49,033 nucleotides of DNA, taken from assembly GCA_937943625.1 (NCBI GenBank), contig CALEAD010000064.1:1-49033 (forward strand), written 5' to 3'. The translations under genes were made by a program, and so were the position numbers. Position 1 is the stretch's first letter, and every line of letters begins with the position of its first letter. This document shows positions 30,934-39,335 of this stretch, piece by piece. Under the pieces are notes generated by a model, which was not told where the DNA came from, searched no databases, and saw only the letters and a list, made by a program, of their open reading frames with translations. Source of the stretch: an uncultured Anaerolineae bacterium. Its GTDB lineage: Bacteria > Chloroflexota > Anaerolineae > Promineifilales > Promineifilaceae.

Positions 30934-32715
30934 ATGCAAGCAAACGTGCGTTATCAATCAGGTGCAAAGAACCGATTCTTTCTGCGCCAACCCCGGCCCC
31001 TTCTCTTCGCGCTGGTCATCATCGGCGTAATCATCCTCGTCTGCGCCGCTACCATGCGTGCCGCCGTTGGCGACTTGACCCGCGTCAGCGTGCGCAGCAA
31101 CGGGGAGCAGGCTAATAATGTCAGCTTTAATCCCGCCATTTCGGGCGACGGCCGTTACGTGGCTTTTGCCTCTCGCGCCAACAACCTGGTGGATGGGGAC
31201 ACAAACGAAGCCATGGACATCTTCGTGCATGACCGCGCCACTGGGCAAACGTCGCGCGTCAGCCGCACTTCTGGCGGCGCGCAAGCGAACTTTGACAGCT
31301 TCCGCCCCGCCATTTCTGCCGATGGCCGTTACGTGGCCTTTTGCTCCTACGCCACCAATCTGACCGCCAACGACACCAACAACGTGCCCGACGTTTTTTT
31401 GCACGACCGGCAAACGGGCACAACCACCCTGGTCAGCCGCAGCGTCTTTAACCGTCCCGGCAACGACATGAGCTGCAAGCCACACAGCGACATCACGCGC
31501 CACATTGGCCCCGCCATTTCCGCCGACGGCCGTTACGTGGTCTTTGACTCTTTTGCCAGCGACCTGATCGGCAATGATAACAACAACCGCTCCGACATCT
31601 TCCGCTATGATCACGTCACCGGCGCCATCATCCGCGTTAGCGAAGACAGCAACGGCTTCGAAGCCAACGGCAACAGCAGCTACCCTGCCATTTCCGCCGA
31701 CGGCCTGATCATCGCCTTCCAGTCAGACGCCAGCAACCTGGTCACGGGGGATGGTAACGGCTATACCGACGTGTTCGTGCGCAACCTGGGCAATGGGCAG
31801 ACGCGCCGTGTCAGCGTGCGCAGCAACGGCGGCGAAGGGAACGGCGACAGCTTCGAGCCGGCTATTTCTGCCAATGGGCAGTTTGTGGCGTTTGCTTCCT
31901 TTGCCAGCAATCTGGTGAATGGAGACACAAACCTGTACATGGATGTGTTTGTGCACGATCGCGCCAGTGGGCAAACGGAACGAGTGAGTATTGCCGCCAA
32001 TGGGACGCAGGTTAACACCTTTGCCGACCGTGCGCGCGCTTCGCTTTCTGCCGACGGCCGTTTTGTCGCCTTTCAATCGCTTGCCAGCACCCTGCTACCC
32101 GGCGACCCGGACGACACAACCTGGGACATTTTTGTGCGCGACCGCCAGCAAGGAATAATTATCCGCGCCAGCATCAGCACCAGCGGCGGCGCGGGCAACC
32201 TGCCCAGCACAGAACCGACCGTTTCGGCCGACGGCTTTTTTGTCGCCTTTACCTCCAGGGCCAGCAACTTGATCATGGGGGATACCAACAATGTGGAAGA
32301 CATCTACGTTTATCAACTTCAGGAAGAAGCGCCGCCGCCACCACCACCGCCACCACCACCGCCCACCCTGGGCGTCAACTACCTGACGGGTGCGCCGGGC
32401 AGCTATTTCCGCTTTACGGGCAGCGATTTCCAGCCCCAGGATGCCGTGTTTGTCTACGTCAACGGCCGTCTGGTGGGCGACATCCAGGCTGATGCAGACG
32501 GCAATCTCAGCTTCAGCATTCGTAGCTTCCTGGCCAGCCAGATAGGTGCGTACGGCGTGTCTGCCTATAACTCTCGCGGCATTGGCATGGCGGTCTTCTA
32601 CCTGAACGCCGCCATGCCCACACGCCCTCTGGTTGGCAGCGGGCCAACATTCCCCCTGCCTGCCGGCAGCGCCCTAACACAGACCATCTACCTGCCCGTA
32701 ACCACGCGGAATTAG
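30934..32715 (+). CDS. secreted PD40/WD40-like repeat protein with C-terminal surface domain
   Basis: A 593-residue protein from an ATG with AGGAGG upstream. Residues about 22-45 form a signal or anchor segment. Then come about seven repeats of roughly 58 residues of the form AISADGRYVAFASxASNLVxGDTN followed by DIFVHDRxTGQTxRVS, typical of TolB-like PD40 beta-propellers. A run of ten or so Pro residues leads to a small beta domain (GAPGSYFRFTGSDFQPQD). The protein ends in TIYLPVTTRN. I recall related tails (IYLPLV followed by basic residues) on many secreted Chloroflexota proteins, so this may be a sorting tail. Binding to surface or extracellular partners is likely; ligand unknown. Confidence 0.8.
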   Translation: MQANVRYQSGAKNRFFLRQPRPLLFALVIIGVIILVCAATMRAAVGDLTRVSVRSNGEQANNVSFNPAISGDGRYVAFASRANNLVDGDTNEAMDIFVHDRATGQTSRVSRTSGGAQANFDSFRPAISADGRYVAFCSYATNLTANDTNNVPDVFLHDRQTGTTTLVSRSVFNRPGNDMSCKPHSDITRHIGPAISADGRYVVFDSFASDLIGNDNNNRSDIFRYDHVTGAIIRVSEDSNGFEANGNSSYPAISADGLIIAFQSDASNLVTGDGNGYTDVFVRNLGNGQTRRVSVRSNGGEGNGDSFEPAISANGQFVAFASFASNLVNGDTNLYMDVFVHDRASGQTERVSIAANGTQVNTFADRARASLSADGRFVAFQSLASTLLPGDPDDTTWDIFVRDRQQGIIIRASISTSGGAGNLPSTEPTVSADGFFVAFTSRASNLIMGDTNNVEDIYVYQLQEEAPPPPPPPPPPPTLGVNYLTGAPGSYFRFTGSDFQPQDAVFVYVNGRLVGDIQADADGNLSFSIRSFLASQIGAYGVSAYNSRGIGMAVFYLNAAMPTRPLVGSGPTFPLPAGSALTQTIYLPVTTRN

Positions 32716-32817
32716 GCTGCTGGGCGCTGGCGTTTTTGCCGGCTACCCGTTCGCGTAACCTGGCAAATCGCGCCACACTCGCTATCGGCAACAACGCCAC
32801 TGTCCAGGTCACATTCG

Positions 32818-32865
32818 GCCGTCCGCCGTCGGCGGTCAAATTTGCAAAGATCACTAAACCATGCC
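32818..32865 (+). repeat. inverted-repeat intergenic element, half copy D
   Basis: Only the right half is present: GTCGGCGGTCAAATTTGCAA followed by AGATC and AACCATGCCC. It lies between the convergent propeller-like and uvrC genes. The left end (GGCATGGTTC with CTGGAAACG) is missing. Confidence 0.6.
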
Positions 32866-32899
32866 CAAGATTGACGACTGGAGAGTGCCAATTCCCACT

Positions 32900-34774
32900 T
32901 TACACCAGCTGCGCTTTCACCGCGCGCGCCACTTCCAGGGGAATACCCGGCACCGAGGCAATCTCCTCCTCCGTGGCGCGGCGCAGCTCCTCCAGCGAGC
33001 CAAAATGAGCCAGCAGCGCCTTGCGTCGTGCCGGACCAATCCCGGCCACCCCATCCAAAATAGAGGTAATGCCCACTTTAGCACGCCGCTGGCGATGTCC
33101 TTCGTTGGCAAAGCGGTGCGCCTCATCGCGCACACGCTGCACCAGGTACAGCCCTTCGCTGCGACGCGGCAGCAAAACAGGTTGCGCCTGTCCCGGCACA
33201 AACAACTCCTCTTCCTGCTTGGCCAATCCGGCCAGCGGCACCTCCCCCTCCAGACCAAAGACCCGCAACACCTCAACGGCCGTTGCCAACTGCCCCTTGC
33301 CCCCATCTACAATTAGCAAATCGGGCAAAATCGCCCAGGCCGTCTCCTTGCGCGCTTTGCCAATCTGGCTGGGATCGTGCAGCTCCCCTGCCTGCGCCTC
33401 TTTATACCGCTGGAAGCGGCGCATCAGCACCTCCTTCATGGCGCCGTAATCATCATTGCTCACCGTTTGCACATTAAAGCGGCGGTAATCGCTCTTGCGC
33501 GGCACACCCTGCACAAACACCACCATCGAACCCACCGTCTGCGCCCCCTGGGTGTGGCTGATGTCGTAACACTCAATGCGCGCAGGAGGCGCGGGCAGCC
33601 GCAGCGCCTCCTGCAGTTCCGCCATAGCCATCACATGCTTCGAGCGGTCCGCCGCCCATTGTTGGCGCAGCGCTCCTAGCGTATCCGCAGCATTCCGCGC
33701 CGCCATTTCCACCAGCTCCCGCTTTTGTCCCCGCTGCGGCACATGGAGCGTCACTTTAGTGCTGCGCTTGCGCTTCAGCCACTCCTCAATCACCATCGCT
33801 TCCGAGACTTCATGCGGCAGCAGCACCTCCCTGGGGATGTGCGCTGCTTCATCATAAAACTGCGTCAGAAAGGTTTGCAGCACTTCTTCGTCACTCTCCC
33901 CTTCCGTGCCTTCGAGCAAAAAGTATTCACGGCCAATGAGCTTGCCGTAGCGAATGAAAAAGACCTGCACACAGGCGTCTCCCTGCTCGCGGGCAAAAGC
34001 GATCACGTCCTGGTCGGCATTGGCCGTAGAGATGACTTTCTGTTTGGAGACGATGGCCTGAATGGCTTTAAGCTGATCGCGAATTTCCGCCGCGCGCTCA
34101 AACTGCATCATCTCCGCCGCGCGCATCATGCGCGCCTCTAGCTGACTGACGATCTCTTCGGTTTTGCCGTGGAGGAAATCCATGAGCTGCTTGATCATCT
34201 CGCGGTACTGCTGCTGGTTGACGGCGCCAATGCAGGGACCGTTGCACAGCTTGATGTCGTAGTAGAGGCAGGCGCGCTCGTCTTTGCCGGTAATCACGCG
34301 GTCGCAGGTCAGGTAGGGGAAGATTTTGCGCAGCAGGTCTAGCGTCTGGTGTACGGCCCAAACAGAGGTATAGGGGCCAAAATACCGTGATCCGTCGCGT
34401 TCCATGCGCCGCGTGACGGTGACTTTGGGGAAAGGGTCGGCCCAGTGAATTTTGATGTAGGGGTAGCGCTTGTCGTCCTTCAGGCGCACGTTGTACTTGG
34501 GTTGGTATTTTTTGATGAGGGTGTTTTCCAGCAACAGTGCTTCCAACTCGGAGTCCACGCCAATGGTCTCTACATCGGCAATTTCGCGGCGCAGGCGCTG
34601 GGTTTTGATGGAGTCTACGTTTTTGTGGAAGTAGGAGCGCACGCGGCTGCGCAGGTTGATGGCCTTGCCCACGTAAATAACGACGCCATCCTTATTTTTA
34701 TGTAAATAAACGCCGGGGGTGGTGGGCAATTTTTTCAGGAGTTCCTGAATGTGTTCGGGTGGGGTATAGCTCAT
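32900..34774 (-). CDS. uvrC: excinuclease ABC subunit C
   Basis: A 624-residue UvrC that makes the dual incisions in nucleotide-excision repair after UvrAB recognition. Seen: an N-terminal GIY-YIG nuclease (TPGVYLHKNKDGVVIYVGKA, residues 18-37), Cys-containing region DRVITGKDERACLYYDIKLC, UVR domain that binds UvrB (about 205-240), the RNase-H-like nuclease domain (PPARIECYDISHTQGAQTVG and LPDLLIVDGGKGQL with Asp residues), and C-terminal helix-hairpin-helix motifs (DGVAGIGPARRKALLAHFGS). Length is standard. The ATG has a weak ribosome site. A promoter 230 bp upstream at 34999-35027 may drive it. Confidence 0.96.
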   Translation of the reverse strand: MSYTPPEHIQELLKKLPTTPGVYLHKNKDGVVIYVGKAINLRSRVRSYFHKNVDSIKTQRLRREIADVETIGVDSELEALLLENTLIKKYQPKYNVRLKDDKRYPYIKIHWADPFPKVTVTRRMERDGSRYFGPYTSVWAVHQTLDLLRKIFPYLTCDRVITGKDERACLYYDIKLCNGPCIGAVNQQQYREMIKQLMDFLHGKTEEIVSQLEARMMRAAEMMQFERAAEIRDQLKAIQAIVSKQKVISTANADQDVIAFAREQGDACVQVFFIRYGKLIGREYFLLEGTEGESDEEVLQTFLTQFYDEAAHIPREVLLPHEVSEAMVIEEWLKRKRSTKVTLHVPQRGQKRELVEMAARNAADTLGALRQQWAADRSKHVMAMAELQEALRLPAPPARIECYDISHTQGAQTVGSMVVFVQGVPRKSDYRRFNVQTVSNDDYGAMKEVLMRRFQRYKEAQAGELHDPSQIGKARKETAWAILPDLLIVDGGKGQLATAVEVLRVFGLEGEVPLAGLAKQEEELFVPGQAQPVLLPRRSEGLYLVQRVRDEAHRFANEGHRQRRAKVGITSILDGVAGIGPARRKALLAHFGSLEELRRATEEEIASVPGIPLEVARAVKAQLV

Positions 34775-34978
34775 GGGAAATGGAACGTAGAAATTGGAGT
34801 CAGCGGCGGTAAGAATGTGCCCTTTTTCTGGCTGGGCCTTTTGGGTAAGGTATTACGCCAGCACTACGCGAATTTACTGCACCAGGATGAGCCCCTCGCT
34901 GTTGCCACACTGCTTAAGCTGCTCGTAAATGTTGCGAGGCAGGTAAACCTGGGCGCATACCATTTTCGCCGCCATCAT
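34775..34978 (-). pseudogene. remnant of a ribbon-helix-helix antitoxin-like gene
   Basis: Minus-strand reading from ATG at 34978 gives MMAAKMVCAQVYLPRNIYEQL followed by KQCGNSEGLILVQ and a stop, then IRVVLA, another stop, and YLTQKAQPEKGHILTAADS in the same frame. The start matches the pattern of CopG/RHH antitoxins (a short strand followed by helices). Two in-frame stops end it early. It directly precedes uvrC and follows a good promoter. Confidence 0.45.
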
Positions 34979-34998
34979 TCACCTTATTAGATGTATGC

Positions 34999-35027
34999 AG
35001 TGTACATCTCATGGAGAGAGGTGACAA
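34999..35027 (-). promoter_or_regulatory. sigma-70-type promoter of the antitoxin remnant and uvrC
   Basis: On the minus strand TTGTCA (35022-35027) and TACACT (34999-35004) are 17 bp apart. Transcription would enter the antitoxin remnant and then uvrC. Confidence 0.6.
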
Positions 35028-35069
35028 GTAGGCTAGGCAAACGTGTCGGTGCGCAATTAGGCCCTCACC

Positions 35070-35109
35070 CACTCCTGCACTCCTGCACTCCTGCACTGAT
35101 GCACTTATT
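35070..35109. repeat. 8-bp tandem repeat at a gene end
   Basis: Units CACTCCTG (three times), CACTGATG and CACTTATT follow one another. The repeat ends 7 bp from the stop codon of the membrane protein gene. Confidence 0.65.
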
Positions 35110-35115
35110 CCCCCA

Positions 35116-37083
35116 TCACGGCCGTAATGAATAAAAGTAAGCATTGTCAGCCAACGGCCGTTGTCTATCCACCGACAGCGCCAACGCCCGCTCCCCAGTT
35201 ACCCAGTTGTACAACCCCACCTGGATTGAAAGGGCGTCGTCGCCCGGCACGCGCGCCAAAGCGCGCACGTCGTGGATCAGGTCACCTGGCTGCCAAACGG
35301 TCATTGGCAGCATATTAAACCAGGCATCCCCGTCATCTTGTGCCAATGGGGGCTGGCCTGGCTGCCCCAGGTGCACAAAAGGGGCCGTGAAGGGAGAAAT
35401 TTCCGCACCGGTCAGGCGCAGCCAGCTTAACGTCACCTGCCATTTTGTTGCGGTTGGCTGCACTTCGATGGCTTGCAAACAGATGATGTGATCATAAATG
35501 GCCAGGCTACAGGTGAGCTGATCGGGCAGGTCGGTATCAGGCGTGGGGTGGAGGGAACCCACCCACTGCAAGCGAAAACGGCCGTCAGCATAATACCGTG
35601 ACAAATAGACGCCATCCTGCCCGCGCGCAACCTGGTAAAGTGCTTCAGGGGAAATGATCACGCCGCGCATATCCACCCCAAATGGCCCCTGCTCGCGCGC
35701 GTGCAGATCGATCCAGGGCAGGCTGTAAGAAATCGTCGTGGGCGTGCTGCCGCGCTCAATGGCGACGAAATCGTGCAACTCCATCACTACCGGCGCCAGG
35801 GTAATGCCCCAATAGCCCAGGGCATAGGGCGCCTCCTTCGCCGTGTAGCGGTCGGGAAAGTTAATGAAAAGGAAACGACCGTTTTGCCCATCCAGCGCTG
35901 TCAGCATCTCGCGCATGTGGTCAGTACCCGGTTTGTACAGGCGCTGAAACTGCGCCAGCAGCCAGCCACTCTGCAGCGCAATCAACGCCAGCAGCAGGGC
36001 GCCAATCCAACACCAAGTCAGTCGCGGCACGGCGGCTGGCCACAAGGCAGCCCCCCATAGCCAGGAGATGGCGGGCGCAGCAAAGTAAAGCAGACGAGAC
36101 CCTAATGAGACGTAATCAAAAGAAAGGCCCACGAGCACCGGCGCCACGCCCAGGAAGGTCCAGGCCAGCGCTATCAGCGCCAACGAACCGCGCCCTTGCC
36201 GCTGCGCTAGCGCCAGCAGCGCCAATACCCCCGCCCCGCCTACGGCAAAGAGCCATTCCGGGGCAACGACAAGCGGCCGTCCTGTCAGGGGATAGATAAT
36301 ACCTTGCAGCACGTAGCGAGCCACGTCTGCCTCTAGCAGCAGGCCGGTAATACCACTCAGGCGCGGCGTTTGCAGCCAGTAAAAGCCATATGCCCCCGCC
36401 AGCAGCACATAGACCCAACCTGCCCGTCCCGCCCCGCGCCAGATGCTCTGCCACCAGCTATGCCAATCGGCTACCAATAGCCGCTCCAGCAGCAGCGGCA
36501 CAAACGCCAGCAGTATCGTACCTTCCTGAATGGTACAGGCCACGCCGAACAGGAGCAGGCTCAGGAGCAACCGGAAGCGCCGCCCCTGCCGCGCGTGCAG
36601 ATAGAGTAGCCATGCCGCCAACTGAAACGAGGTGGCGATGGTGTGCTGCGGCGAGGCCCAGGCCACTGCCTGATAGGTGTATGGCTGCACGCCAAACAGC
36701 AGGGCCGCCACGGCGCTAAACCAGCGCCCCAACCCCAGGCGTGCGCCCAGGGCATAAAAGAGCGCCACATTCAGCAAATGCCAGCCCACCTGCGCCATGT
36801 GTAGCGGCAAGGTGGCAAAGGTGCCATCGGCGCGCAAAAACAGGCGGTGATAGACAAGTGTGCCAGGGCGGTAAAACTGAAAATCGGGCAACGGCCGTAG
36901 CAACTCCAGCCACCCTTTGTCCACAATTCGCCCAAACCATTGCGGGTCATCCCATATAAAGCCAAAGTGCCAGGTGGGTGCATAAAACCAGGCCAATAAA
37001 AATATGCCGCAAATCATCAGGATTTGCGGCATATTGGGCGTCCCGTACTGGTGGTGCTTCGTCATCTCAGTAAAATAGGGCAT
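35116..37083 (-). CDS. GT-C-fold glycosyltransferase-like integral membrane protein
   Basis: A protein of up to 655 residues with roughly ten membrane segments and a soluble C-terminal beta-rich domain of about 250 residues. The N-terminal luminal loop FGFIWDDPQWFGRI carries the Asp-Asp pair typical of GT-C enzymes (dolichol/undecaprenyl-phosphate-sugar users). The first ATG at 37083 lies within repeat element C; later ATGs at 37065 and 37032 are also possible, and the hydrophobic segment begins right after the last one. None has a good ribosome site. The sugar and acceptor are unknown. The stop is next to an 8-bp repeat. Confidence 0.6.
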   Translation of the reverse strand: MPYFTEMTKHHQYGTPNMPQILMICGIFLLAWFYAPTWHFGFIWDDPQWFGRIVDKGWLELLRPLPDFQFYRPGTLVYHRLFLRADGTFATLPLHMAQVGWHLLNVALFYALGARLGLGRWFSAVAALLFGVQPYTYQAVAWASPQHTIATSFQLAAWLLYLHARQGRRFRLLLSLLLFGVACTIQEGTILLAFVPLLLERLLVADWHSWWQSIWRGAGRAGWVYVLLAGAYGFYWLQTPRLSGITGLLLEADVARYVLQGIIYPLTGRPLVVAPEWLFAVGGAGVLALLALAQRQGRGSLALIALAWTFLGVAPVLVGLSFDYVSLGSRLLYFAAPAISWLWGAALWPAAVPRLTWCWIGALLLALIALQSGWLLAQFQRLYKPGTDHMREMLTALDGQNGRFLFINFPDRYTAKEAPYALGYWGITLAPVVMELHDFVAIERGSTPTTISYSLPWIDLHAREQGPFGVDMRGVIISPEALYQVARGQDGVYLSRYYADGRFRLQWVGSLHPTPDTDLPDQLTCSLAIYDHIICLQAIEVQPTATKWQVTLSWLRLTGAEISPFTAPFVHLGQPGQPPLAQDDGDAWFNMLPMTVWQPGDLIHDVRALARVPGDDALSIQVGLYNWVTGERALALSVDRQRPLADNAYFYSLRP

Positions 37084-37205
37084 GGTTCATCTTCTCTGGA
37101 AACGAACTTCACGAATTTCTGACCGCAGAAGGCAGACCGCTCATTACTGGCAAAACCGCAGCCGGCGGTCGGTGGTCAAATTGTAAAGAGCGCTTGAACC
37201 ATACC
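37079..37205 (+). repeat. inverted-repeat intergenic element, full copy C
   Basis: It begins GGCATGGTTCATC followed by TCTCTGGAAACG and ends GCTTGAACCATACC. The GTC-rich core has GACCGCAGAAGGCAGACCGC on the left and GGCGGTCGGTGGTC on the right. It overlaps the first ATG of the GT-C-like gene by 5 bp, so that gene's real start is probably further in. Confidence 0.75.
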
Positions 37206-37252
37206 TAAAACAGGAATTGGTCTTTACCGCCTTATCAATAACCGAAGGCTCT

Positions 37253-38389
37253 TTACTCCTCTATCGTTGCCGGGTCAATGCCAGCCGCTTTGAGCGCTTT
37301 GTGGTACTTAGAGCGCTCCTTCGCGTTCTGAATGCGCGCCCGTCGCACTTCCTCTGGACTCATGCTATCGGTAATTTCAATGTATGCAGGCTGGGGAATA
37401 CCGGCCAGGGCAGCCGCGTTGGCGCCAGCGGGTTGGGCGGCTGCTGGTGCGGGTTCGGGGTCAGCAGGGGGAATAGCAACAGGCGCAACAGTATGGGCAG
37501 CAACGGCCGTTGCTGTTTCGCCATCTTCCCCTGGTTCAATCCCCGCTGCCTTCAACGCCTTGTTATACTTGGATTTTTCTTTGGCATTGTGGATGCGCGC
37601 CTTGCGCACCTCCTCAGGCGACATATCCGGCGTAATCTCAATGTAATTGGGTGTGGCAATGCCTGCGGCTGCGGCTACGGCTGCGGCACTTGGCGGCGGT
37701 GCGGCTGCCGGAACTGCGGTGGGCGCAGCAACAGGTGCAGCGGTGACAGCTACCGCAGGCGCAGCGCCCGCCGCCCTGGCCGCCTTCAACGCCTGCGACT
37801 TCGCCTTCGAGTTAGCAATCAGCGCCTTGCGCTTCTCCTCTGGATTCATGCTGTCGGTAATCTCAATGTACGGATAATCTTTGCCAGGGACAAGGGCAAT
37901 CTCACCGCTGGCGGCAGGCACAGCCGCCGGAGCCGGGGCCGCCTTTGCCACCGGTTGCGCTGCCGCCGGTCTCGCAGCCGTAGGCGCCGCCGCGCCAGGC
38001 CCCAGGCGCACCGCATCCCACCCATGCACTACGGCAATTTTGGCTGCCGTCCACGGATCTTCTTTAACCGCTTTGTAAGCCGTACGCAGCGGTTTTGCCT
38101 CACCCAGGCGGCCAATACCCATATTGGCCCCGCGCGGTTGTGCAGCCGCCAGTCGGGCCGCCAATAAGCGCGCTTCTTTAAGCTGCTTTTCCTTGTCCGC
38201 TTCCGGCTTTAGCTCGAACCCCAGGGTCAGTGTGGGGTTGTAGGCACCCTTTTGCTGCCGGCCGGCCTGCTCCGCTTCTAATTTGCTCTGTGCAACTGCC
38301 TGGTCGAAGCGCGACACAGCAAAGGCCAACAAAGCCCCAAAAACAAAGATGGCAATGACAATCCCAACGGCAATGAGAACGATTAACAT
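37253..38389 (-). CDS. membrane-anchored protein with three copies of an undescribed 38-residue repeat
   Basis: A 378-residue protein. Residues 1-25 form a membrane anchor; ATG has AGGGAAG upstream. After a charged helical stretch come three repeats of about 38 residues with the form YIEITDSMSPEEVRKARI, NAKxKSKYxKALKAAGI (starting near residues 174, 253 and 340). They are separated by long Ala/Pro linkers. The second and third repeats are close to each other; the first is more diverged. The repeat is basic and helical, and I do not recognise it. It could bind nucleic acid, ribosome or peptidoglycan; this is not shown. The antisense strand holds a long spurious frame because of Ala/Pro codon bias. 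Confidence 0.72.
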   Translation of the reverse strand: MLIVLIAVGIVIAIFVFGALLAFAVSRFDQAVAQSKLEAEQAGRQQKGAYNPTLTLGFELKPEADKEKQLKEARLLAARLAAAQPRGANMGIGRLGEAKPLRTAYKAVKEDPWTAAKIAVVHGWDAVRLGPGAAAPTAARPAAAQPVAKAAPAPAAVPAASGEIALVPGKDYPYIEITDSMNPEEKRKALIANSKAKSQALKAARAAGAAPAVAVTAAPVAAPTAVPAAAPPPSAAAVAAAAGIATPNYIEITPDMSPEEVRKARIHNAKEKSKYNKALKAAGIEPGEDGETATAVAAHTVAPVAIPPADPEPAPAAAQPAGANAAALAGIPQPAYIEITDSMSPEEVRRARIQNAKERSKYHKALKAAGIDPATIEE

Positions 38390-38490
38390 GTGTGCTTCCC
38401 TCTTGTGATGTCGAAAATTCGCACGCCCATTATACTGTTTGTGCGCTGTTTCTCAAATTGCCCACACGCAGTCAAACCAATAGCTTGCAA

Positions 38491-38521
38491 CAAAAAAGCC
38501 TGATCGGGGAAAGATCAGGCT
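38491..38521 (-). terminator. intrinsic terminator of tRNA-Leu
   Basis: A perfect 9-bp stem (AGCCTGATC at 38497-38505, complement at 38513-38521) is followed on the minus strand by TTTTTTG. It lies 36 bp past the tRNA 3' end. Confidence 0.85.
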
Positions 38522-38556
38522 GGAAAGATCAGTCTTAGCAAATCAAGCTTAGAGAG

Positions 38557-38640
<84 letters not shown>

Positions 38641-38653
38641 CTGGCAAGTAGAA

Positions 38654-38681
38654 ATTCTATCATTGCCCAGGCAAAAGTCAA
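38654..38681 (-). promoter_or_regulatory. sigma-70-type promoter of tRNA-Leu
   Basis: On the minus strand TTGACT (38676-38681) and TAGAAT (38654-38659) are 16 bp apart, about 14 bp before the mature tRNA. Confidence 0.75.
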
Positions 38682-38717
38682 TAAATGCTTGCACCCCATT
38701 TATGGTAAAATTCCTCA

Positions 38718-38797
38718 AAGAGGAAACTCATGCGTGGGCGCCCCACGCATAAACGTCTCACGCGGGTTGGCCGTCAGCGGTCTATTTTCAAGGGAGA
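38718..38797 (+). promoter_or_regulatory. leader repeat element upstream of the cNMP-binding protein gene
   Basis: It begins AAGAGGAAACTC and has the perfect palindromic hairpin ATGCGTGGGCGCCCCACGCAT (9-bp arms), then GTCTCACGCGGG, then GGCCGTCAGCGGTC and the tail ATTTTCAAGGGAG that provides the ribosome site. An upstream frame from GTG at 38734 codes for 23 residues (GAPRINVSRGLAVSGLF) and its TGA overlaps the ATG at 38802. Compared with the CBS copy it carries one extra base before ATTTTC. Confidence 0.55.
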
Positions 38798-38801
38798 CTT
38801 C

Positions 38802-39326
38802 ATGAGCGGAGCGCACCGGCACGTAGCGCGGTTTTCCAAACTGCGTATCGAACTGGAAGCTCGATTTACACAGGAGATGCAACCTATGCCAACAGCAGTG
38901 GATTTATTCAAGCGCGTGCACTTATTTAATGGCTTGAGTGAAGCAGAGCTTCATGAGGTGGCGGCCATTTGTCGCGAGATAAAAAAGGGCGCAGGGGAAA
39001 AAATTATAGAGCAAAATACCACCGGCTCAGAAATGTATATTGTCGCCGAAGGGTCCGCCGAGGTTTACATCCAGGGGCTGGATGACGCGCGCACGTTGGT
39101 GGTCTTAGGCAAGGGGCAGGTCATTGGCGAAATGGCGCTGATTGACCAGGGGTATCGCTCGGCCTCTGTGCGGGCAACGCGCGAAGGAGCCAGGCTGTAC
39201 CTGATTGAAAGCAGTGACTTTTATCGGCTTTGCCAGCAGAATAATCACATTGGCTACGTGGCGATGCGTAACCTGGCTGTGGATTTGTCTTTTAAGCTGC
39301 GGCACCGCAATCTGACAACTTTCTAG
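38802..39326 (+). CDS. cyclic-nucleotide-binding-domain protein without DNA-binding domain
   Basis: A 174-residue protein from an ATG with AGGGAG upstream. An alternative start at 38886 also has an AGGAG site and gives the usual N-terminus MPTAVDLFKRVHLFNGL; the frame could also begin at 38730. The cNMP-binding fold is visible: GSEMYIVAEGSAEVYI, VVLGKGQVIGEMALID (phosphate-binding cassette) and RSASVRATREGARLYLIE. Unlike CRP/FNR it ends after the domain and lacks a helix-turn-helix, so it likely senses a cyclic nucleotide or acts as a partner protein. A small unknown gene follows 9 bp later and is likely co-transcribed. Confidence 0.8.
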   Translation: MSGAHRHVARFSKLRIELEARFTQEMQPMPTAVDLFKRVHLFNGLSEAELHEVAAICREIKKGAGEKIIEQNTTGSEMYIVAEGSAEVYIQGLDDARTLVVLGKGQVIGEMALIDQGYRSASVRATREGARLYLIESSDFYRLCQQNNHIGYVAMRNLAVDLSFKLRHRNLTTF

Positions 39327-39335
39327 GAGTTGGCA

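Noticed and set aside
34751..34990. Plus-strand 79-codon frame before uvrC
   Set aside because: The minus strand reads as an RHH antitoxin remnant with a promoter, which explains the sequence better; the plus frame overlaps the uvrC start.
37217..38167. Long plus-strand open frame (316 codons) opposite the triple-repeat protein
   Set aside because: Antisense to an Ala/Pro-rich gene whose GC-rich codons keep other frames open. Arg/Gly/Cys-rich product with no motif; the minus-strand gene has a ribosome site, an anchor and clear repeats.
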